The notes beneath the pieces are model-generated. The model ran no database searches, was not told the DNA's origin, and was given only the letters and a program-made list of their open reading frames with translations. Shown one piece after another: positions 41,924 to 50,980 of a stretch of 64,000 bases of DNA (its first letter is position 1; the number at the start of each line of letters is the position of its first letter). The stretch lies in assembly GCA_041521345.1 (NCBI GenBank), contig JBGOHB010000026.1. One strand, written 5' to 3'. The stretch comes from Virgibacillus_N oceani_A. Its GTDB lineage: Bacteria > Bacillota > Bacilli > Bacillales > Amphibacillaceae. The position numbers and the translations under genes were made by a program.

Positions 41924-41970
41924 ATTTTCCTCCATATCTTTAGTCCCTGTTACTTTGCTATAAAAAATCC

Positions 41971-42000
41971 CTTCTTCAACAATCCTGCCCCTACTGTATA
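41971..42000 (-). repeat. Cassette-border-like element, copy e
   Basis: Minus strand: TATACAGTAGGGGCAGGATT then GTTGAAGAAG, 48 bases upstream of the PfpI start. GGGCAGGATTGTTGAA is identical to the copy at 44668. Confidence 0.55.
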
Positions 42001-42055
42001 AAATCAACAAAAAAGGTGCTTCTCCTTCTTCACCAGTTAATTGAAAAAAATTAAC

Positions 42056-43051
42056 TCAGTAGCTTGTTAAAAACACCTTCCCTTTGGTCTCTTTAGATTC
42101 AACAACATTAATAGCTGTTTTTATATTCAGCAAGTCATACGTAGAGTCTACGATCATCAACCGTAATTTCCGCTCAACTATTAGCCTTATCAAACGACTA
42201 AAGGTTCCCTGCCATTTGGTTACGGAGACATCTTTATTCCAATTCCGTAAATGAAACATATTAGCATTAACTTTGGCTTTATTTACAATATCTGCCCAGT
42301 TTACTTGTATCCCCGATAAAAGACCGATGGTTAAAAGATTGCCGTTAGGGTGTACACAAAAAGCTAATTCGTTACCAGATGAACCTCCAATAGAGTCAAT
42401 AGCAGCATCCGCACCAGTTTCATTTGTTAATTCCATAACTGTTTCATAGAGTGGAACAGTAGAGGTATCTATAACATAAGACGCACCTAGATCAAGTAAT
42501 TCCTCTGTATATTTATCATTTCTAGTTACTGCAATCAATTTAAACCCTAAAACCTTCGATAATTGAGCAAAAATGCGACCAATAGAAGAACCACCCGCAT
42601 TAACTAATAAAATATCATTTTGCTTTAATTTTAAAACTTCCGTACAAGTCACCCACGCTGTAATTGGATTGATATACATCTGTGCTGCCGTGAAATCATC
42701 AACAGAATCTGGTATAGGAACTACAAATTCTGCTGATGTCCTAACAAATTCTTGCCAAGTGCCTTCCCCACGTAAAGGTAAAACACGTTTACCAATAAGA
42801 TTAGTGGAAACTAAAGAACCAACATCTTCTACAATTCCAACTCCTTCATAACCAGGAATATTTGGTAATGAAATCCGATGAGAATATGTCCCTCTAATCG
42901 GTATTAAGTCAGAAGGATTGATAGGACGTGCTAACATTCGAACAAGGACTTCATTTTCTTTAGGTGGTTCAATGCTTTTATATTCAACTTTTAATACATC
43001 TTTAGGGCTGCCGAATTCATATAATTTAATAAATTTTGCATCCAAAACCAT
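42056..43051 (-). CDS. Zinc-independent MDR oxidoreductase (quinone/enoyl reductase type)
   Basis: A 331-residue medium-chain dehydrogenase/reductase. LARPINPSDLIPIRGTYSHR, LPNIPGYEGVGIVEDVGSLV, and the nucleotide loop LLVNAGGSSIGRIFAQLSKV define the fold. The catalytic-zinc ligands of alcohol dehydrogenases are absent. It resembles NADPH quinone oxidoreductases or MECR-type 2-enoyl reductases. AAAAGGAG precedes the ATG. Isolated minus-strand gene in the second accessory row. Confidence 0.85.
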   Translation of the reverse strand: MVLDAKFIKLYEFGSPKDVLKVEYKSIEPPKENEVLVRMLARPINPSDLIPIRGTYSHRISLPNIPGYEGVGIVEDVGSLVSTNLIGKRVLPLRGEGTWQEFVRTSAEFVVPIPDSVDDFTAAQMYINPITAWVTCTEVLKLKQNDILLVNAGGSSIGRIFAQLSKVLGFKLIAVTRNDKYTEELLDLGASYVIDTSTVPLYETVMELTNETGADAAIDSIGGSSGNELAFCVHPNGNLLTIGLLSGIQVNWADIVNKAKVNANMFHLRNWNKDVSVTKWQGTFSRLIRLIVERKLRLMIVDSTYDLLNIKTAINVVESKETKGKVFLTSY

Positions 43052-43135
43052 ACTTCTCCTTTTAAAAAAAGATAGATTATTTTAATTATATTATCTTAAA
43101 CTAAAGGGCAGTTAGTAAAAAAAGACCACCGTATT

Positions 43136-43151
43136 GTAACGGACCCGTTAT
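43136..43151 (-). repeat. Cassette-border-like element (GGGTC core), copy h
   Basis: ATAACGGGTCCGTTAC on the minus strand is repeated exactly at 45010-45025. It is near-palindromic (TAACGG / CCGTTA), and its TAA is the stop codon of the kinase-like gene at 43148. Confidence 0.6.
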
Positions 43152-43663
43152 TTGAAGTAGTTTATAATTTCAGCATTACTATTCAAGACAATCAGCTTGT
43201 TATCATAGGGGATTAACATATCAAAAATTTCTGGCTTACTTTTATACTCAAAAACAGTATTATAGCTGTACAGATCTTTTAAGATTTTTATAGTTGGTTT
43301 ATAATTTGCTTTTTCTAAACCTATTTTCTGCATGAAAAATCTCTTGATTATTCTAAGTCTACTCGTTGACAAGTTAGTATCTAAAAATATAATAACGTCA
43401 GCATTTTGAAAGGCGCAAGTAACCCATTTATGATGAACTCCTTCAACAATCCAGCTATCAGATTTAACGATTGTACTCAAATACTCGTCTCTTTCCTCGT
43501 CTGTCCGTCTAATATCTCCAGTGTCACTCCTCTCCCAAACGACATTATCTAATTCAAAAAAAGGTATGTGTAAATGAGTAGAAAGCATCTTGGCCAAGGT
43601 TGTTTTTCCACTTCCAACCGAACCTATAATATGTATTCTTTTAGGAATCCTTTTTCCATACAT
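43148..43663 (-). CDS. P-loop kinase-like protein (adenylate-kinase-like AAA family)
   Basis: A 171-residue P-loop protein. RIHIIGSVGSGKTTLAKML is Walker A, and FFELDNVVWERSDTGDIRRT follows. SWIVEGVHHKWVTCAFQNAD and VIIFLDTNLSTSRLRIIKR form the Walker B and lid Arg region. It matches the small 'DNA topology modulation protein'/adenylate-kinase-related group, whose function is unclear. Its stop codon lies inside a 16-base element found again at 45010. Confidence 0.8.
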   Translation of the reverse strand: MYGKRIPKRIHIIGSVGSGKTTLAKMLSTHLHIPFFELDNVVWERSDTGDIRRTDEERDEYLSTIVKSDSWIVEGVHHKWVTCAFQNADVIIFLDTNLSTSRLRIIKRFFMQKIGLEKANYKPTIKILKDLYSYNTVFEYKSKPEIFDMLIPYDNKLIVLNSNAEIINYFK

Positions 43664-43763
43664 TCACCTCACCCTTTGACTATCAGATGTTCTCTTTGAA
43701 TTACTTATTAAATCTTACTAATTAGACGATCCTCAATAAAGATAGTTGCTGCTAATCCAGTTT

Positions 43764-43805
43764 GATGTTCAACTAATGCACATGCACCCGATAGTTAAAG
43801 AATGA
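43764..43805 (-). repeat. Cassette-border-like element (GGGTGC core), copy f
   Basis: Minus strand: TTTAACTATCGGGTGCATGT then GCATTAGTTGAACATC. Arms TTTAACTA / TTAGTTGAA are inverted around the core. It sits between the MOSC and kinase-like genes. Confidence 0.55.
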
Positions 43806-43864
43806 TTTGTTTAATTATAAGGTTCTATACCTAAATAAGACTTTTAAGGAAGTAACGCAATAAT

Positions 43865-44533
43865 TTAATGAATGGCAGTAAGTTTATTTAACCGACTTAC
43901 CAGTTGCTCTTTCCACTCGTCAGCCAATTCTTCAACAGCCAACATTCTTTTTATCCCTTCAATATCCTTTTGCTTATGAAAGTAAATCTCATTTCCAAAA
44001 AGAATGGACACTTTTTTAGGATGTGATTCCAATAATGTAATGTTTGAATCTCTTCGAACAACGCCTTCTTTTAAAACACGACACAGATAACCTGTAAAAC
44101 CTGTTTGTATCATCCTCTTTAGAAAGGAAGGATTATTAGTTTTCTTTGTAATTGTACTACACGGGATTCTCCCTTGAGTTACCTGTATAACAGCTTCCCC
44201 AAGAAGAAAGATATCCCCAACACAAACATCTTTTTCCAGCATATTCGTTACAGTTAAGTTTTCACCGAAAGTTGAAGGTGGTAAAGGATGTCCAAATTCT
44301 TTTTCCCAAAGCAAATAGTGTTCATACGGGTATACACATACAGCACGGTCGAAACCGCCGTGATTCTTTAAGTCTCCTACCCCGTCTCCCAGAAATCCCT
44401 CTTTTTTTAAGAGAGCTTCTTCAATTGTTTGTTTACGAATACCTGTATTTATTTCCTTACCCTTTCCGTACTTCATTTTTTTGGGTAATCCAGTTGAAAA
44501 AAATTTTAACTCTATAATTTCACTATTTATCAC
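43865..44533 (-). CDS. MOSC domain protein, YiiM-like
   Basis: A 222-residue molybdenum-cofactor sulfurase C-terminal-type protein. It has GLPKKMKYGKGKEINTGIRK, GDGVGDLKNHGGFDRAVCVY, PYEHYLLWEKEF, STFGENLTV, and the conserved Cys in QGRIPCSTITKKT. YiiM-like proteins reduce N-hydroxylated compounds using molybdenum cofactor. The start is a GTG without a clear ribosome site, so it is uncertain by a few codons. Confidence 0.87.
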   Translation of the reverse strand: MINSEIIELKFFSTGLPKKMKYGKGKEINTGIRKQTIEEALLKKEGFLGDGVGDLKNHGGFDRAVCVYPYEHYLLWEKEFGHPLPPSTFGENLTVTNMLEKDVCVGDIFLLGEAVIQVTQGRIPCSTITKKTNNPSFLKRMIQTGFTGYLCRVLKEGVVRRDSNITLLESHPKKVSILFGNEIYFHKQKDIEGIKRMLAVEELADEWKEQLVSRLNKLTAIH

Positions 44534-44667
44534 TTTAATATGTACCCACTTTCTATATTTGTTTGATTATTAATTTTATCATTTAAAATTTTTTATTAAT
44601 AAATGAAACTTTCTGCTTAAAGACACATCTCCTCCCACCAAAACACATTACCATAAAAAAACAAATC

Positions 44668-44700
44668 ATTATTCAACAATCCTGCCCGTTACTTTAAGTA
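44668..44700 (-). repeat. Cassette-border-like element (GGGCA core), copy g
   Basis: Minus strand: TACTTAAAGTAACGGGCAGG then ATTGTTGAATAAT. It is 135 bases upstream of the MOSC gene and shares ATTGTTGAATAAT with the copy at 26097. The surrounding 44534-44930 is AT-rich with no gene. Confidence 0.55.
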
Positions 44701-44939
44701 CAACATTTCACAAACTCTACTTTTATTTATTTTAACATGCATATTTTCAATACAATATACAATCAGTTAAAATATAATTATTTATCATTAAGCCCCTAAT
44801 TAAATACCTATTTGTATGTGAATTTGCTATTCAAAATGTAAACACACATCAATCATTTTACACTTACAAAATGCTACACTACAATTTACTATAATATTTT
44901 TAAGCACATGTGGTAATAATTCATTTTATATCAACCAAA

Positions 44940-44983
44940 AACGCCCAACAAATGAATTGACATACAAATTGTTGGGCGTTTTC
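44940..44983. terminator. Hairpin terminator in the 44.5-45.0 kb gap
   Basis: AACGCCCAACA / TGTTGGGCGTT with an 18-base loop, then TTTTC on the plus strand. It lies downstream of the DUF1992 gene (minus strand), for which A-rich flanks give a T-run. Confidence 0.7.
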
Positions 44984-45009
44984 ACTTACATCTTAAATGA
45001 TTGCAATAG

Positions 45010-45025
45010 GTAACGGACCCGTTAT
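45010..45025 (-). repeat. Cassette-border-like element, copy i (exact repeat of 43136-43151)
   Basis: ATAACGGGTCCGTTAC on the minus strand, 10 bases beyond the DUF1992 stop. Confidence 0.6.
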
Positions 45026-45034
45026 GATTTCCAA

Positions 45035-45373
45035 TCACCAAATTTTCTTAGCTGCTTCCAGTTTACTTAACGTTATTTGCAGTTTTTGCATGGACGGCGG
45101 ACACATTGTATTATATTTTTTAATTTTTTTATTGATCAATTTCACATCTTTTTCATCTTCAGCTGAATGAACCAATAAGGATATTTCCGTTTGTAAGCTT
45201 AACCAAGGAGGTAAATATCCGGCATCTTTCGCTATCTCCTGGAAGTTTTGGAGTATGTCTTTTTTCATGTAGCTTTTCGGGAGTGGTTTTCCTTTGCCTT
45301 CGTTATTAAAGTTGTCCTTCTCACCAGACGCATCTAAAATGTCACCAATTAAATCATTATGCTTCTTATCCAT
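45035..45373 (-). CDS. DUF1992 (DnaJ-homologue-domain) protein
   Basis: A 112-residue protein. DLIGDILDASGEKDNF, GKGKPLPKSY and ILQNFQEIAKDAGYLPPWLS follow the DUF1992 pattern (GKGKPL...NAGYLPP). Its C-terminal half is Lys-rich helices. The start is set by GGAGAG ahead of ATG 45373. It is directly downstream of the MFS gene and probably co-transcribed. Function unknown. Confidence 0.82.
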   Translation of the reverse strand: MDKKHNDLIGDILDASGEKDNFNNEGKGKPLPKSYMKKDILQNFQEIAKDAGYLPPWLSLQTEISLLVHSAEDEKDVKLINKKIKKYNTMCPPSMQKLQITLSKLEAAKKIW

Positions 45374-45400
45374 ATGCTCTCTCCTCATTTCCATGCTTAT

Positions 45401-46654
45401 TTACTTACCTTCTACACTTATTTTTTCGCTTTCATTGTCGTTTTCCCGGTAAAAGGACTTTTTATTTGGCTTCCATACTGAAAAAGAAAAAACAAAAGAC
45501 GAAAGCAGCATGACAAGTGCTAAAGTAACAATCGTGATTCTGAGTGAAATAATATCCGCCAAAATACCAATTGCCAGGATAAATAATACTTGAATGGCAC
45601 TTTCGACTAACTGGTAAATGCTTGTCACTCTCCCCATGATCTCCACAGGGATATTATTTTGGTAAAAAGTCATCATGCCTGCATTTAAAAACACATTAAA
45701 GAAGCCCAAGATGACAAACCCAACAACAATTGAGGCAAAAGACCATGAAAACGCATAGATCACATAACCTATCGTCATCATGATGATACCAATGATAATC
45801 ATATATCTAAGCGAGAAATAATTTGCAAAAAATGACAGTAAAACAGCACCTGTAAGAGAACCAATTCCAGTGATACTTATCAGCAAGCTAAACTCCATTT
45901 CAGAAAGTCCGATAACCTGCTGTGTAAAAACTACTTCCTGGGCATCCATCGCATAAGCAAAAATCATTACTACCATAAAACCAAAATAAATAAAAGATAC
46001 ATATTTATTGTTTAACATGAATTTACGGACCACTGTAAAATCACGGATCACTTGGGAAAAGGTCAATGCCGGAATCGTTTCTTTATCAATGTTCTCTTTT
46101 TCCGGAAGAAATAATAATAAAATTGCTGAGATGACAAAAAATAATCCATTCATCCATAGAGTTGCTTCTATTGAAGTTGCTAATATAAGAGCCCCTCCGA
46201 TAGCCGGGCCGATGATAAATGCACCGGAACTTGCAAATGAACGTATGGCGTTAAACCGCTTTCTTTTTTCCTGTGGTACAAGCATGGTAACATACGTCAT
46301 GGAAGATGGATTGAAAAAAGCCTTCGCCACACTTAGCACCATCAATATCCCGTATATTACTGCCATATTTGGGGCGAAGGGGATAAAGCAAATAAAAACT
46401 GCTCTAATGATGTACGTGGCGATCATAACTTTTCTCTTGCTTCGGTAATCTATGAAACTTCCAGTCCAAATCTTTGTTACAATATTCGTTAATGGACCAA
46501 TGATCCAAAGACCAGCAACAGCTGCAGCTGAACCTGTCAATTGGTAGACCATAATATTAATTGCAACAAGGTAAACAAAATCACCAATACTTGAAATTCC
46601 TATTGAGAACAATAATATCGCTGGATCTTTCCAGGTTTTTACGTTTTTTATCAT
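45401..46654 (-). CDS. MFS transporter (MFS_3-like exporter)
   Basis: A 417-residue, 12-helix major facilitator. SIGDFVYLVAINIMVYQLTG opens it, with the inter-helix loop GSFIDYRSKRKVMIATYI (A-motif variant). RSFASSGAFIIGPAIGGALI and SITGIGSLTGAVLLSFFANY follow. The sequence style matches Bacillus multidrug/macrolide-type MFS exporters. Substrate unknown. Confidence 0.87.
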   Translation of the reverse strand: MIKNVKTWKDPAILLFSIGISSIGDFVYLVAINIMVYQLTGSAAAVAGLWIIGPLTNIVTKIWTGSFIDYRSKRKVMIATYIIRAVFICFIPFAPNMAVIYGILMVLSVAKAFFNPSSMTYVTMLVPQEKRKRFNAIRSFASSGAFIIGPAIGGALILATSIEATLWMNGLFFVISAILLLFLPEKENIDKETIPALTFSQVIRDFTVVRKFMLNNKYVSFIYFGFMVVMIFAYAMDAQEVVFTQQVIGLSEMEFSLLISITGIGSLTGAVLLSFFANYFSLRYMIIIGIIMMTIGYVIYAFSWSFASIVVGFVILGFFNVFLNAGMMTFYQNNIPVEIMGRVTSIYQLVESAIQVLFILAIGILADIISLRITIVTLALVMLLSSFVFSFSVWKPNKKSFYRENDNESEKISVEGK

Positions 46655-46740
46655 ACGAAGTCCCCTTGTCGATAGACACTGTGTAATATGTTTGATGTTT
46701 AATTACAGACGGATATTATTGAAAATTATAACATATAAAT

Positions 46741-47294
46741 TCATTCATAAACTGTAAACTGTGGTTTTGATGGGTGATCCTGGACAAGTGCATGATTGGG
46801 GAATTTTATTATTTTTTGATATAAAATAAAATCACCAAAACAGCCGACCGTCAATATGACACCCAAAATCGAGAGGGGAAAATAATTTATCGATATGCCA
46901 ATTAAGAGTGGCAACAGCCCAGTTGGGATAAATGGGAGCAATAATACTTTTTTCATTTGCTGCACCGTTATCGCTTTTTCGCATGGGCGTATGCGACACC
47001 CATTTTCCAATTAAAACCCCAAGCCAGCTCTTGTTTCGGCACACCGCCAACAAAGCGAAAACCAATCAAGTGAATCACTTCATGAATACAAACAAAAACA
47101 ATCATGGCAGCCAAAAACAGCAAAAAACCGGAAAGGGTGAACGTTAATTCTGCACTCCCAAATAAGAGAACGTGTATAACGGACACACCGACCGTTATTC
47201 CGATAGCTGCGATTAAAACCAATATATTCACTTTAACCATAGAAATGGCCACAACTGTCTTATTCTTTGCTTCCATTTGTTCACCCCTGACCAA
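46741..47294 (-). pseudogene. DUF3267 membrane zinc-peptidase-like gene, frameshifted
   Basis: The 5' part (47294-46968) encodes MEAKNKTVVAISMVKVNILV, FLLFLAAMIVFVCIHEVIHL and a GGVPKQELAWGFNWKMGVAYA segment, with the HEVIH metal motif. Near 46975 the frame shifts at GCGAAAAAGCG. The 3' part continues ITVQQMKKVLLLPFIPTGLL and GVILTVGCFGDFILYQKIIK down to 46741. Together they make a normal DUF3267 protein of about 180 residues. A poly-A slip or a sequencing error at AAAAA is the likely cause. Adjacent to an ABC transporter/two-component locus on the same strand. Confidence 0.8.
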
Positions 47295-47398
47295 TTTTCA
47301 CGTTTATCCTTACTGGTGAAAAAACCTTGTGAATGCAACACAATCATTCGACCTTTTCATTTAATTATGTCTTTACGCATGTAATTTTCTTTTTCCAG

Positions 47399-48175
47399 CT
47401 ATTTCAAATCCTCTTTCCGTTTATAATTAATGGCAATTGCCGTAAATATTATGAAGGAAACCACCCCGACGCTTCCGACATGAATCACTTCATTCCAATT
47501 AACAAAGTCCCTTATTTGCGTGATCGTATTTACCAACAGATAGTCAGAAACGTACGTATTATCGAATATCAGCGTTTCCAGACTGCTCACAATCATTCCA
47601 ATCACATTCAGCACAAAAACAATCCCTATGGATATACTGACCAACATGCTTTTTGTGATAATAGAGACGCATAAAATTAAGACAGAATAAGACCACTGCA
47701 GTAAAAATTGGCCTAAAAGCAGTTTCACAAAAAACCCTGGATCACCGATGATACTGTTTTCAAAAAATAGCGAACGGCCGATGAAATCGGAAGCCAATAA
47801 TGTCACAAACATAAACAGCGTAAATACTGCCTGAATCAATATCTTGGACAATACGGAATAGACGCGTGCATTTTTCATCGTAATATAATTCTTATAAAAT
47901 CCAGCATTTTGCTCACTTATATAAAAGTAAACTGTAAAAACCGTAATATACAACAACATCCATGACGGAGGCTGCGACAACACAAGTTGGATATATTCGC
48001 TTGCATTCATGGCACTGGCCTGTATACCGCCTTCTGCCATCGGTTCTTCATACACACTCATCATGAAAGTCTCAAATATTTGAAAAGCACAAAAGATAAG
48101 CAGCAATACATACATCATTTTATTTCTGATAAAGCGGCGGAAATCCATTTTGAACAGGTTAATCATTCGTCTCAC
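47399..48175 (-). CDS. ABC-2-type transporter permease
   Basis: A 258-residue membrane protein with six helices. INLFKMDFRRFIRNKMMYVLL is the usual ABC-2 N-terminus before TM1, and a large outside loop follows. It overlaps the ATPase gene by 17 bases. With that ATPase and the two-component pair it resembles antimicrobial-peptide self-protection or sensing modules. Confidence 0.8.
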   Translation of the reverse strand: MRRMINLFKMDFRRFIRNKMMYVLLLIFCAFQIFETFMMSVYEEPMAEGGIQASAMNASEYIQLVLSQPPSWMLLYITVFTVYFYISEQNAGFYKNYITMKNARVYSVLSKILIQAVFTLFMFVTLLASDFIGRSLFFENSIIGDPGFFVKLLLGQFLLQWSYSVLILCVSIITKSMLVSISIGIVFVLNVIGMIVSSLETLIFDNTYVSDYLLVNTITQIRDFVNWNEVIHVGSVGVVSFIIFTAIAINYKRKEDLK

Positions 48176-49085
48176 CTGCCCTTCCCGTACGCTCCAGAAA
48201 GTATTGCTCCAAGCTTTGTTTATGTTTGTTAATCGAATGAATGGCTATACCTTCAGCGCTAAGCTGTTTGATGATCTGGTGGTTTTCCACATGTGTATCA
48301 TAAACATACACCTTCTGCTGATTGGGCACTTTATAATCCTGGATGTTTAGCGATCTCTCCAGGATAGGAACAACATCTTTTGCGTCGTCGACTTCAATTT
48401 CAATCCGTTCTTCGCATTTGAGCAGCAGCTCCTCTTTAGAAATCGCCTCCATAATTTTGCCGTGATGAATAATGGCATACCGGGTCGCTACTTTTGATAA
48501 TTCCTCCAGAATATGGCTGGAAAGGATGATCGTTAACCCCTGCTTTTTCAGCTTCAGAATTAATTCCCTGATCTCTTTAATGCCTTGAGGATCTAAACCG
48601 TTAATTGGTTCATCCAGAATCAACACATCCGGACTGCCAAGTAAGGCGATAGCAATACCGAGTCTTTGTTTCATTCCCATGGAAAAATCTTTCACTTTTG
48701 TTTTGTTTTCACTCTCTAACCCGACAAGATCCAATAATTTGTTAATTTGCTTATCACGTTTTTTCATTCCATAAAAAATCGCCAGCAGTTCCAGGTTCTC
48801 GTATGCGGTATAACCTGGAAACACCCCCACATCTTCAATAAGCAATCCCATCCGTTCATAATACAGCTGGCTTTCTCCTGAATCTTGATTAAAAAAACGA
48901 ATTTCTCCTGAAGTTGGATAGACTAACCCGCCGATCATCTTAAGCAACGTTGACTTTCCTGCTCCATTTTGCCCAATTAAGCCAAATATCTCGCCTCTTC
49001 TTATTTTGAAAGACGCCTTATGCACTGCTTTGTTTGCTTTGAACTGTTTGCTAAGCTCCTTCAGTTCAATCACTGCATCTGACAT
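48159..49085 (-). CDS. ABC transporter ATPase (BcrA/lantibiotic-immunity-like)
   Basis: A 308-residue ATPase. Walker A GLIGQNGAGKSTLLKMIGG, signature DFSMGMKQRLGIAIALLG, Walker B VLILDEPINGLDPQGIKEI and switch His ILSSHILEEL. The 80-residue C-terminal extension after the core is typical of the BcrA/NatA group. The start is fixed by AGGAGGTGATGAG before ATG 49085. It is 78 bases downstream of the response regulator and overlaps the permease. Confidence 0.88.
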   Translation of the reverse strand: MSDAVIELKELSKQFKANKAVHKASFKIRRGEIFGLIGQNGAGKSTLLKMIGGLVYPTSGEIRFFNQDSGESQLYYERMGLLIEDVGVFPGYTAYENLELLAIFYGMKKRDKQINKLLDLVGLESENKTKVKDFSMGMKQRLGIAIALLGSPDVLILDEPINGLDPQGIKEIRELILKLKKQGLTIILSSHILEELSKVATRYAIIHHGKIMEAISKEELLLKCEERIEIEVDDAKDVVPILERSLNIQDYKVPNQQKVYVYDTHVENHQIIKQLSAEGIAIHSINKHKQSLEQYFLERTGRAGETND

Positions 49086-49163
49086 CTCATCACCTCCTAC
49101 TAAAAGTAAACAATAAAGGTGCAAAAATATAGATAAGAAAAGGTTAAGATAGTTCAAAGAACG

Positions 49164-49862
49164 TCAAGGGCTTAACCTGAAGCCAATCCCCCAAACTGTA
49201 TCGATATACGATTCTTCGTCATGCTGCTTGATTTTGTTGCGAATGTTGCTCATATGTACGGTAATGGTTTTATCTTCACCGATATAATGTTCCTCCCATG
49301 CGAGTTCATACAAGTCCTGTTTCGTAAACACGCGGGATTTATTTTTTACGAGCAGTTCGACAATCTTATACTCCTGCCTTGTTAAATTTAATGCAGTGCC
49401 ATTCACCTCAATGCTATGTGTATCTTCATTCAGGGTCAGATTCTTATGTTTGTACGCGCTAACGGATTGGTTTATTACTTTTCTTTTCACATGCACATTG
49501 ATTCTGGCAAGCAGTTCCTCGATTTCAAATGGTTTGGTGACATAATCATCTGCGCCCATAGCAAACAAGCTTAATTTATGATCTAGTTTGTCCTTGGCTG
49601 ATAGTACAATCACGGGGATATCCGAATTTAATTCCGTTCTCAATTCATGAATAAACGATTCTCCGGATAGACCTGGCAGCATCAAATCCAGTATAATCAG
49701 ATGATATTCACCACTCTCCATATGCATCTTTCCTTCGGTCCCGGAAAATGCTTGTGTGCACATGATGTTCTCTTGCAGAAGTGCATTATAAATGACATCG
49801 TTGATATGCTCGTCATCTTCAATAATTAATATATGTGGCTGCTGTTTTATATTATCCTCCAT
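49164..49862 (-). CDS. OmpR/PhoB-family response regulator
   Basis: A 232-residue regulator. Receiver: ILIIEDDEHINDVIYNAL with the phospho-Asp in YHLIILDLMLPGLSGE and the Lys in DDYVTKPFEIEELL. Winged-helix DNA-binding domain: LTRQEYKIVELLVKNKSRVF and KTITVHMSNIRNKIKQHD with WGIGFRL. It overlaps the kinase gene by 11 bases, so it is its cognate partner, and likely controls the adjacent ABC genes. Confidence 0.93.
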   Translation of the reverse strand: MEDNIKQQPHILIIEDDEHINDVIYNALLQENIMCTQAFSGTEGKMHMESGEYHLIILDLMLPGLSGESFIHELRTELNSDIPVIVLSAKDKLDHKLSLFAMGADDYVTKPFEIEELLARINVHVKRKVINQSVSAYKHKNLTLNEDTHSIEVNGTALNLTRQEYKIVELLVKNKSRVFTKQDLYELAWEEHYIGEDKTITVHMSNIRNKIKQHDEESYIDTVWGIGFRLSP

Positions 49863-50772
49863 GGTGCTTCTCCCTGTCATTTTTGTTAAAAACTAAACGG
49901 AGACAGAATTGACTTCGTTCCATATCTGCTGTCACATCACCCTGCATCCTCTCCATTAACGATTTGACAATATAAAGCCCCAAGCCGGATGAATGGCCGG
50001 TGCGCGAAACATCCTCCTTGTAAAAACGCGTAAATATGTGATGAAGGTCAATCGATTTTCCTTCCTTCAATGCGTTTTGAAAATGCAATCTCACCTCATG
50101 CTTTCTTTCTTCATACCAAATGTTCAATTCTCCTTCTCCATGAAAAAAATAGTTTTTTATAATATTCTCAAATACTCTGTCTATCGCACTGCTATTCCCA
50201 GAAATATAAACAGGTGATTCAGGCAAGTCTATGTTGGGTTCGACACCACTTTGTGAAAAGTCATTAAAAAATCCCAGCAGACTTTTCTTCAATGCATTGG
50301 CAATATCAATAGATTCGAGGTCCAATACATAGTCTTTGTTTTCTAATCTCGTATAGAGAAACAACTCATCTACAAGTCCGTTAATCTGATCCATTCTGGA
50401 CTGTGCCTGTTTAATGTAATGATTCCTTTCCCGGGTATCTTCTATACGTTCGGCAAGCTGCAGGTATCCATCAAGTGATGTAAGCGGGGTTCTGATGTCA
50501 TGGGAAAGGCTGACAATAGTTGTATTGATCTCTTCATTTTTATGAATAAATTGCTGTTTCAACTCTCTTTGATTATGTAAAAGTCTGTTACAAACATCGA
50601 TTAAATGAGAGATTTCTTTTGGCTTAATTTGCGATTGAATAAATTTAAAAGAATGATGTTTTGATATAAAAGCAAGCTGATTTCCAATCTCTTTAATCTG
50701 ACTTTTGTAATATAGCAAATAACTCGTTACGATGATCAGCAAAAGGGACAACGTGACCACTAGGACAACCAT
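49852..50772 (-). CDS. Sensor histidine kinase with a single N-terminal membrane helix
   Basis: A 306-residue kinase. One helix at residues 2-23 (VVLVVTLSLLLIIVTSYLLY) has no extracellular domain. The H-box is VSLSHDIRTPLTSLDGYLQL, the N-box region FENIIKNYFFHGEGELN and the G-box SSGLGLYIVKSLMERM. Sensing within the membrane or through the neighbouring ABC transporter is plausible, as in peptide-antibiotic systems. First gene of the operon; 5' of it lies an IS605-type element end. Confidence 0.9.
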   Translation of the reverse strand: MVVLVVTLSLLLIIVTSYLLYYKSQIKEIGNQLAFISKHHSFKFIQSQIKPKEISHLIDVCNRLLHNQRELKQQFIHKNEEINTTIVSLSHDIRTPLTSLDGYLQLAERIEDTRERNHYIKQAQSRMDQINGLVDELFLYTRLENKDYVLDLESIDIANALKKSLLGFFNDFSQSGVEPNIDLPESPVYISGNSSAIDRVFENIIKNYFFHGEGELNIWYEERKHEVRLHFQNALKEGKSIDLHHIFTRFYKEDVSRTGHSSGLGLYIVKSLMERMQGDVTADMERSQFCLRLVFNKNDREKHHGG

Positions 50773-50856
50773 ATCTTTACAACCTTTCTGACCCCTAAGA
50801 ATTTGTCTATGTTTAACCAGGATTTTTATAAAGAAGGCAATAGAAACAATGTGTTT

Positions 50857-50973
50857 TTATTGAACATTCTGGAACCACTCAGGCAGCAAATGAAAAAAAT
50901 GATCCAAGCCTGGAGCTTTTCCTAATCTCCGTTTTTCCCACCAAGGCTTCAGTGCATTAATATATACCTTCAT
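50857..50973 (-). CDS. Hypothetical 38-codon frame (doubtful)
   Basis: MKVYINALKPWWEKRRLGKA continues to PEWFQNVQ and a stop. It begins 8 bases beyond the right-end hairpin of the TnpB element, so it could be the 3' piece of an interrupted gene. I see no family match and no ribosome site within the element. Confidence 0.2.
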   Translation of the reverse strand: MKVYINALKPWWEKRRLGKAPGLDHFFHLLPEWFQNVQ

Positions 50974-50980
50974 GAATATT

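Noticed and set aside
41146..45025. Classical integron attC cassettes
   Set aside because: No integron integrase is present, and the cores (ACGGGC/GGGTGC/GGGTCC) do not match the GTTRRRY core of attC sites.
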